A stretch of DNA of 64,000 nucleotides. Origin: Candidatus Saccharimonadota bacterium (GTDB lineage Bacteria; Patescibacteriota; Saccharimonadia; Saccharimonadales; Saccharimonadaceae). The stretch is taken from assembly GCA_017545525.1 (NCBI GenBank), contig JAFWMT010000007.1, forward strand, positions 1 through 64,000, read 5' to 3'. Of this stretch, positions 58,648-64,000 are shown piece by piece. The position numbers and the translations under genes are program-made. The notes below the pieces were generated by a model, which made no database searches, was not told where the DNA came from, and saw only the letters and a program-made list of their open reading frames with translations. Within the stretch, counting starts at the first letter, position 1. The number at the start of each line of letters is the position of its first letter.

Positions 58648-60150
58648 CTACTCTTTTTCATTGTTTTCACTTTCCACTATTCCCTCACTATTTAAATATT
58701 CCGTAATTTTATTTTTAACTTCCGCTACCGACGCCTCGCTCGGAATCATGACATAAAGTGGCCGATTCGCGCCCATACTATAAGTCGGCTGCATCGAGCC
58801 AGTTCCATCTACCGCAATCGACTCAACTTTCCAATCCGTTCCGTTCGCTAGTTGCATCCGAATAAACTTTGCGATGTCTTCTCGTGGGATCGACGTTTCA
58901 AAAGAGTCTGCTGCTACTTCTAGAATCGTCGGTACTTTTAATAAATAATCTCTCGAACCCGCTAACCGCCCAATAATACTCGTAATTACTTGTTGTTGGT
59001 TTTCACCACGATGTCTATCTCCAGTTTTATACGCCTTTCGCTCGCGTGCAAACCTTAAAGCACAATCTCCATCGACATGCTGAGTTCCAACCGTAAATTC
59101 GCAGACTTTATCTTTACCTTCAGCTCTCAATTTCATCGCTTGATCCGACGTAATATCAATTCCATCTAATTCATCCACTACTTTTACTACTGTCTCGAAA
59201 CTAACTTTAATCGTATAATCAATCGAGATACCTAGAAAATCTTCAATCGTCGTTTTACTCATATTAATGCCATACACCCCCGCATGCGTCAACTTATCTT
59301 TTAATCCCGTCGTATCATGTAACTGTACATAAGTATCTCGCGGAATCGACGCTAATAAAATCTTCCCGGTCTTCGGATTAACTACTACAATAATATTTAC
59401 ATCCGAACGCGCCGTCGCTTTTATCCCATTCCGCGAATCACTCCCCGATATATAAACGATAAACGGTTCAGTCGTCACTTCTTTTTCACTAATCGGAATA
59501 TCTTCGCTTTCTAATTCAATCTCGAAAGTATATATAATATTTATCTTTTCCTCAAGACCTTCCATTTCTTCTTTCAATATTTCAATCCGGTCAGTTTCTA
59601 AAACAATCGCATCCGTCATGCTTCCGTCTAACATACTTACCATTGTGTCAATATCATCATAAAAATCCGCATCAATTTTTACTAAACTTTGTAAATATTG
59701 TTCCGCATTCATTGCTTTCACATCAGTTTTTAAGAAACCTACACTATGTTGCGCTAACTGCGATAACTCCTTAACACTACTATCATTTTTTACTACCACT
59801 CCATATTCTTTCGTCTCCGGTTTTTGTTCCGTTACTTTACTTAAGAAATTGTTAAACGAATCCGTATAACGCAGAGCAAAAATTCCGCCAATTATAATAA
59901 TTAAAGCTATTACGCTTCCGATAATCTGCGTCATCATTGAAGATTTTTTTCTAATTACTAGAAAAACCAAATTTAAAATTAAGAGTATCAATAAAATAAT
60001 AATAACTGGCACAATTATTTCAGTCCCAACTATGTTAGTATGAATAATCGACAGAACCAACATTATCGAAATCGCCGCCTGTGCGATTACTAAAATCACC
60101 TTAAGAAAAGTCCACCAGACCCTATTCTTTTTCGTCTTAACTTCCGCCAT
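58648..60150 (-). CDS. LytR-CpsA-Psr (LCP) family protein
   Basis: 500 residues. Three N-terminal membrane segments (about 13-35, 42-66 and 75-97) are more than the usual single one. The LCP domain (about 230-420) shows GKILLASIPRDTYVQL, DKLTHAGVYG, DGIDITSDQAM and ALRFARERKAYKTGDRHRGENQQQVI with the conserved arginines. LCP enzymes transfer lipid-linked polysaccharide to peptidoglycan. Between the kinase and sugar-precursor genes this would be the attachment step of the capsule. GGAGGG precedes the ATG. Confidence 0.92.
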   Translation of the reverse strand: MAEVKTKKNRVWWTFLKVILVIAQAAISIMLVLSIIHTNIVGTEIIVPVIIILLILLILNLVFLVIRKKSSMMTQIIGSVIALIIIIGGIFALRYTDSFNNFLSKVTEQKPETKEYGVVVKNDSSVKELSQLAQHSVGFLKTDVKAMNAEQYLQSLVKIDADFYDDIDTMVSMLDGSMTDAIVLETDRIEILKEEMEGLEEKINIIYTFEIELESEDIPISEKEVTTEPFIVYISGSDSRNGIKATARSDVNIIVVVNPKTGKILLASIPRDTYVQLHDTTGLKDKLTHAGVYGINMSKTTIEDFLGISIDYTIKVSFETVVKVVDELDGIDITSDQAMKLRAEGKDKVCEFTVGTQHVDGDCALRFARERKAYKTGDRHRGENQQQVITSIIGRLAGSRDYLLKVPTILEVAADSFETSIPREDIAKFIRMQLANGTDWKVESIAVDGTGSMQPTYSMGANRPLYVMIPSEASVAEVKNKITEYLNSEGIVESENNEKE

Positions 60151-60176
60151 TAACGCTACCCTCCATTTAATAATTA

Positions 60177-61361
60177 TTAATCTCGCGAGAACAAATCACG
60201 CGTATACACTTTTTCTTCAACATCTTCAAGTTCCGGCGTCATCCGATTCGCTACGATAATATCGCAATCTTTTTTAAATTGCTTTAAATTATTAGTTACT
60301 TTAAAACCATTATATTCATTATCTTTTAAGGTCGGTTCATAAATCAAAATATTCTTATTCTTTTTCTGAATATTTTTTATCACATCATGAATCGCCGCAT
60401 CTCGGAAATTATCCGAGTCCGATTTCATCGTCAAACGATAAATCCCCACTAATTTCGGATCATTCGCTAGTACCTCATCCGCAATGAACTGTTTGCGCGT
60501 AATATTCGCTTGGACAATTGCCTTAATTAAATCTTGCGGCACATCTTTGTAATTAGCCAATAATTGCTTAGTATCTTTCGGCAAACAATACCCGCCATAT
60601 CCAAACGATGGATTATTATAATGTGTGCCAATTCTCGGGTCTAAAGAAATTCCATTAATAATACTTTTCGGGTTAATTCCTTTTACTTCAGCATAAGTAT
60701 CAAGCTCATTAAAGTATGCTACTCGTAACGCCAAATAAGTATTTGCAAATAGTTTTACTGCCTCAGCTTCTTTGCTATCCATCGTTAAAACTTGCACATC
60801 AGTCGCAAGCGATGCTTCGCGCAAAAGCTCTGCAAATTTTTGCGCCTCTTCTGAGTATGAACCGACAATAATACGCGAAGGATATAAATTGTCATATAAT
60901 GCCTTCCCTTCTCGCAAAAATTCCGGCGAAAAGAAAACATTGTCAATCTCATACTTTCGTCGAATCATGTTCGTGTAACCAACCGGAATAGTCGATTTTA
61001 TCACAATCGTCGTCTTCGGATCATCCAAAGAAATCACTTTCTCGATAATATCTTCTACGGAACTTGTATTAAAATAATCTTTTTCCGCATCATAGTCCGT
61101 CGGCGTTGCAATTATGACGTAGTCAGCGTCCCGAAAAGCTTCCTCCCAATCCAGCGTCGCCTTTAAGTTTAAAGCCCTCTCGCCTTTTTCAGCCTCATCA
61201 AAATACTTCTCTATATACTCGTCTCGAATTGGCGAGATAAGTTTATTTACCATTTCCACTTTTTCTGGCACGATATCTACCGCTACGACTTCATTATTTT
61301 GGGATAATAATACCGCGAGCGAAAGCCCGACATATCCAACCCCAGCTACAGCAATTTTCAT
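60177..61361 (-). CDS. ugd: UDP-glucose 6-dehydrogenase
   Basis: 394 residues. NAD-binding [18 protein letters not shown] at the start, [29 protein letters not shown], the substrate region [15 protein letters not shown] and the catalytic Cys in [14 protein letters not shown] (about 258-271). Oxidises UDP-glucose to UDP-glucuronate, the substrate of the epimerase encoded just upstream. GGAG before the ATG. Sequence is of the short, Gram-positive/Streptococcus capsule type. Confidence 0.94.
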   Translation of the reverse strand: MKIAVAGVGYVGLSLAVLLSQNNEVVAVDIVPEKVEMVNKLISPIRDEYIEKYFDEAEKGERALNLKATLDWEEAFRDADYVIIATPTDYDAEKDYFNTSSVEDIIEKVISLDDPKTTIVIKSTIPVGYTNMIRRKYEIDNVFFSPEFLREGKALYDNLYPSRIIVGSYSEEAQKFAELLREASLATDVQVLTMDSKEAEAVKLFANTYLALRVAYFNELDTYAEVKGINPKSIINGISLDPRIGTHYNNPSFGYGGYCLPKDTKQLLANYKDVPQDLIKAIVQANITRKQFIADEVLANDPKLVGIYRLTMKSDSDNFRDAAIHDVIKNIQKKNKNILIYEPTLKDNEYNGFKVTNNLKQFKKDCDIIVANRMTPELEDVEEKVYTRDLFSRD

Positions 61362-61434
61362 TTTTTCTCCACATTAAAAATTATAATAACCTACACATAT
61401 TATATATTATAATAGCCTCAAGGTCAACTAACCA

Positions 61435-62475
61435 TTACCCGTAAAACTCTTTATACCACTCCGCAAATTTTCTTAGACCTTCACGTAAAGAAGTGTGCGG
61501 TTTAAATCCAAAATCTTTTTCAAGAGCCGAAGTATCTGCATATGTCACCGGCACATCGCCCGGCTGCATCGGCACTAATTCTTTGTGCGCCTCAAAATCG
61601 TAGTCTTCCGGTAGAACTTTCGCTCGAATTAATTCTTCTTGCAAAATTTGTACAAAATCCAATAAGTTCTCCGGATTTGAATTACCAATATTATAAACTT
61701 TATATGGCGGAATCGGTAAACCATCCTCACCATCTTTTTTCTCCGGCGCCTTCGCCATTACCCGCATTACACCTTCTACAATATCATCAATATAAGTAAA
61801 ATCTCGCTTACATTTTCCAAAATTGTATATCTGAATTTTCTCGCCTTTTATTAGTTTATTCGTAAAACCAAAATATGCCATATCCGGCCGCCCCGCCGGA
61901 CCATAAACTGTAAAAAACCGCAACCCTGTCGACGGTATATTATATAGTTTCGAATACGCATGCGCGAGCAGCTCGTTAGATTTTTTCGTCGCCGCATAAA
62001 GACTTACTGGATTATCAACTTTATCTTCTACCGCGAACGGTACTTTTTTATTACCACCATACACCGACGAAGACGAAGCATACACTAAATTCTCTACTGG
62101 ATAATGCCGACAAGCCTCCAATATATTGTAAAAACCAATCAAGTTTGATTCTATATAAGCGTCAGGATGATCAATCGAATACCTCACTCCAGCCTGCGCA
62201 GCAAGATTAACTACGATTTCTGGATGGTATTTTTCAAACAACGCATTTACAGCTTCCTTGTCCGCTAAATTACCTTTAATAAAAATAAAATTAGGGTACT
62301 TTTCTAACTCTTTGAGGCGATACTCTTTTAGTTTTACGTCATAATAATCATTAACGCTGTCGTAGCCAATAACTTTAGCTTTGGGGTTTTCTTCGCAAAA
62401 ACGCTTAACCAGTGCCGAACCAATAAACCCCGCTGTACCGGTAACTAAAATTGTTTTTTTATCAAAATCAATCAT
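61435..62475 (-). CDS. UDP-glucuronate 4-epimerase-like SDR enzyme
   Basis: 346 residues. Extended SDR: NAD-binding VTGTAGFIGSALVKRF, GYDSVNDYYDVKLKEYRLKEL (a mark of the glucuronate epimerase branch), AQAGVRYSIDHPDAY, catalytic YAATKKSNELLAH (Tyr-x3-Lys), FTVYGPAGRPDMA. Converts UDP-glucuronate to UDP-galacturonate, which fits the adjacent ugd. Substrate is inferred from motif and context. Leaderless: TGG-TACAAT seven bases before the ATG. Confidence 0.88.
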   Translation of the reverse strand: MIDFDKKTILVTGTAGFIGSALVKRFCEENPKAKVIGYDSVNDYYDVKLKEYRLKELEKYPNFIFIKGNLADKEAVNALFEKYHPEIVVNLAAQAGVRYSIDHPDAYIESNLIGFYNILEACRHYPVENLVYASSSSVYGGNKKVPFAVEDKVDNPVSLYAATKKSNELLAHAYSKLYNIPSTGLRFFTVYGPAGRPDMAYFGFTNKLIKGEKIQIYNFGKCKRDFTYIDDIVEGVMRVMAKAPEKKDGEDGLPIPPYKVYNIGNSNPENLLDFVQILQEELIRAKVLPEDYDFEAHKELVPMQPGDVPVTYADTSALEKDFGFKPHTSLREGLRKFAEWYKEFYG

Positions 62476-62482
62476 AATGAAT

Positions 62483-62491
62483 ATTGTACCA
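62483..62491 (-). promoter_or_regulatory. Extended -10 promoter of the epimerase-ugd unit
   Basis: Minus strand TGG-TACAAT, seven bases from the ATG. Divergent from the glycosyltransferase promoter 80 bases away. Confidence 0.5.
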
Positions 62492-62562
62492 TAAAAACCC
62501 TATTATAATACACCATCGGCTCATATAAGATAACAAAAAATATAAGAAATCTACACCTATCA

Positions 62563-62571
62563 TGCTATACT
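62563..62571 (+). promoter_or_regulatory. Extended -10 promoter of the glycosyltransferase
   Basis: TGC-TATACT ending at 62571, six bases from the ATG at 62578. Confidence 0.5.
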
Positions 62572-62577
62572 ATTAGC

Positions 62578-63612
62578 ATGAAATTTGTATTACTATATAA
62601 TTGTCCACTAAAAAAATGCGACAAACTATGGCTGTATAACGGCCTTAAAAAATATGGCGACGTTAAAATAGTAGGCACCCTAACGAATAAGACATATTTC
62701 AGGATCTCAAGATTCATACCCAAATTAAGAATAGGTAAAATATTGGTACTGATACTAATTTTTATACAAAGTATCCGAAGTATAGTTGTCTCCAATAAAG
62801 ATGACATTATTATTACTTGGGCTAGCAAACAAGGTTGCATACTTAACAATATCTGCAATAAACTCCATATAAAAAGAAAAATTGTTTCTTTTATGTGGAT
62901 CGCAATACCGTCCAAAAACAAAAAAATGATTTATCGCTCTTTTAATGATGATAACTTTTTGCCGATTATTAACAACGAGCTATTAAAGGGTCAGTTTATT
63001 AGTTTATTTAATTTAAAAAAATGGAATGGTTTATTTTTACCAGATGTATTCGACGACAGTCAATCCTTCAAAAAACCCGTATTTCAAACTGATAATAGAT
63101 TCGTTTTTTCCGGTGGTGTCAATAACAGGGATTGGGAAACATTGCTACGAGTCGCCCAAAAAACTCCAAATATTCAATATATAATCGTCAGCGACAAAAA
63201 CAAAATAAAGAATACTATACCAAAAAATGTGACACTCAGAGAAAACCTATCCGCCAAAGACTATTATTCCTTAATGGAAAAATCATTTATAACTATATGT
63301 CCACTCAAAGAAAATCGAACATCTGGACTTATAAATATACTCAAATCATCCCAATTTGGAATTCCATGCATAAGTGCTGAATTTGAAATTACTAAAACAT
63401 ATTATTCAACAAGCCTAATGAAGATTTTGCTCTACGAAAAATGCAACACAGAAGACCTAAAGCAAAAAGTGGAATACATATTTAATTTAAACAAAGACGG
63501 ATATCTCAAAATAGCAAGCAATTTTCAGAATAATATTCGCGAGAAGTTTAACCCAGAAAATAATATAAAAATGTTAATAAAAGAACTAAAAAATAGAAAT
63601 TGGCTCACGTAA
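62578..63612 (+). CDS. GT-B type glycosyltransferase
   Basis: 344 residues. N-terminal half MKFVLLYNCPLKKCDKLWLYNGLKKYG and a hydrophobic helix (about 57-75) that may touch the membrane. C-terminal half FVFSGGVNNRDWETLLRVAQ (about 180), VTLRENLSAKDYYSLMEKS and ICPLKENRTSGLINILKSSQ followed by GIPCI, which is the donor-binding end of a family 4-like enzyme (the second Glu of E-x7-E is weak). Lys/Asn/Ile-rich and clearly more A+T-rich than the genes to its left, so perhaps recently acquired. Likely adds a sugar to the surface polysaccharide. Leaderless start, divergent from the epimerase gene. Confidence 0.75.
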   Translation: MKFVLLYNCPLKKCDKLWLYNGLKKYGDVKIVGTLTNKTYFRISRFIPKLRIGKILVLILIFIQSIRSIVVSNKDDIIITWASKQGCILNNICNKLHIKRKIVSFMWIAIPSKNKKMIYRSFNDDNFLPIINNELLKGQFISLFNLKKWNGLFLPDVFDDSQSFKKPVFQTDNRFVFSGGVNNRDWETLLRVAQKTPNIQYIIVSDKNKIKNTIPKNVTLRENLSAKDYYSLMEKSFITICPLKENRTSGLINILKSSQFGIPCISAEFEITKTYYSTSLMKILLYEKCNTEDLKQKVEYIFNLNKDGYLKIASNFQNNIREKFNPENNIKMLIKELKNRNWLT

Positions 63613-63621
63613 GCAATCACT

Positions 63622-64000
63622 TTAAAGACTTATTAATTCGCCCAGCTTACCGTCCCACTCTTCTGGCACAAATTTTTCAAACCCAGATGCAGGGAAAAAA
63701 GTTATTTCACCAAAATAAACTTTATTATTTACAACATAAAAATCAGTCCGTACGAAAGGTATATTTTTAGATAAAGCTCTTGATAATTTTATCATTTCGC
63801 CTAATTTTTCAGGAGTTTTTATGTCGGTATCATTCAAATGACCACCCTCGACTATATCCAACTTTCTAAATTTTTCATCAAACCATGTTTCTCGTAAACC
63901 TATGCTGCGATTCGTGCAAACCAATATTATTTTTGGTTCACCATTAAAATTGAAAAACTTATAATCTGTTAGCTCATTGTCATTTTTGTTAACCATATAT
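63622..64000 (-). CDS. TupA-like ATP-grasp protein, C-terminal part
   Basis: The frame runs off the window end (open past the Met at 63996). Marks of TupA-like ATP-grasp proteins: DYKFFNFNGEPKIILV, RTDFYVVNNKVYFGEITFF and PASGFEKFVPEEWDGKLG at the C-terminus. The family occurs in polysaccharide loci, where teichuronic acid-type (TuaA/TupA) peptide or amino acid ligation is suspected. Here it closes a capsule region with galacturonate precursor genes. It converges with the glycosyltransferase gene ten bases away. Confidence 0.75.
   Translation of the reverse strand, partial: YMVNKNDNELTDYKFFNFNGEPKIILVCTNRSIGLRETWFDEKFRKLDIVEGGHLNDTDIKTPEKLGEMIKLSRALSKNIPFVRTDFYVVNNKVYFGEITFFPASGFEKFVPEEWDGKLGELISL

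Noticed and set aside
1-64000. CRISPR arrays, insertion sequences, phage genes, rRNA genes
   Set aside because: No regularly spaced repeats, transposase, integrase or rRNA sequence was seen. The Thr/Ser-rich surface genes look repetitive but do not have spacer structure.
1-64000. UGA recoding (Gracilibacteria/Absconditabacteria code)
   Set aside because: Recognisable proteins end properly and no conserved domain needs read-through of TGA; the gene at 25723 uses TGA as stop.

Overview
The window looks like a chromosomal segment of a host-associated, genome-reduced bacterium of the candidate phyla radiation, most likely Saccharibacteria (TM7). This is an inference from several things seen together. 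No L30 gene sits between S5 and L15. The ribosomal operons are rearranged and interrupted. Genes are short and tightly packed, with leaderless starts. Large FISUMP-type surface proteins are present. Metabolism is sparse: lactate dehydrogenase, a folate/thymidylate cassette, and no biosynthetic pathways for amino acids. TGA is used as a normal stop (for example at 25723), so the Gracilibacteria UGA-glycine code does not apply.

Layout. 1-2.1 kb: end of a surface protein, a small gene resembling a CdiA C-terminal tRNase domain, and a probable very short RNA. 2.1-3.3 kb: an anchored OB-fold protein and a sortase-like protein. 3.4-7.2 kb: an HD-domain nucleotidase-like protein followed by thyA, folA and glyA, which together form a dTMP/one-carbon cassette. 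7.2-7.35 kb: tRNA-Pro(UGG) and tRNA-Ala(CGC). 7.5-10.7 kb: a 1068-residue surface protein. 10.8-24.4 kb, minus strand: rpoB-rpoC, then secY, a sortase, infA, rpmJ, rpsM, rpsK, rpsD, rpoA, rplQ, rplM, rpsI. 24.4-28.5 kb: rpsP-khpA, a lone unknown gene, and rpmF-nusB-NUDIX-rnc. 28.5-30 kb: a leucyl-tRNA synthetase remnant that has lost its catalytic core, then a TrmH-type methylase and a glutaredoxin. 30-35.6 kb: ftsE-ftsX-CHAP hydrolase-CtpA protease-glycosyltransferase, a cell wall/division module. 35.7-39 kb: pheS-pheT. 39-42.4 kb: a 1012-residue membrane protein and a small membrane protein. 42.4-43.4 kb: an aquaporin-family protein. 43.5-52.8 kb: two closely related surface proteins in inverted orientation around metG, a Pro-rich membrane protein, ldh and sbcB. 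52.9-54.2 kb: a lone membrane protein and an anchored FKBP-like isomerase. 54.3-56.4 kb: rplF-rplR-rpsE-rplO, a detached piece of the spc operon. 56.5-64 kb: a capsule/surface polysaccharide module (CpsB phosphatase, tyrosine autokinase, LCP ligase, UDP-glucose dehydrogenase, UDP-glucuronate epimerase, a glycosyltransferase, a TupA-like ATP-grasp protein).

Three window-wide patterns stand out. First, at least twelve transcription units carry an extended -10 element (TGN-TANNNT) only 6 to 9 bases before the start codon, so their mRNAs should be leaderless, while downstream operon genes mostly keep Shine-Dalgarno sites. Second, proteins that normally bind structural zinc (RNA polymerase beta-prime at both sites, L36, L32) have lost their cysteines, whereas MetRS keeps its knuckle. 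Third, surface biology takes up a large part of the window: four FISUMP proteins, two sortases without visible LPXTG substrates, and the polysaccharide locus.

The most unusual single objects are the decapitated leuS gene with a 101-bp palindromic insert, the standalone CdiA-CT-like nuclease, the approximately 50-nt promoter-hairpin unit at 1975-2062, and a 101-bp near-identical tract shared by the two inverted surface-protein paralogues.
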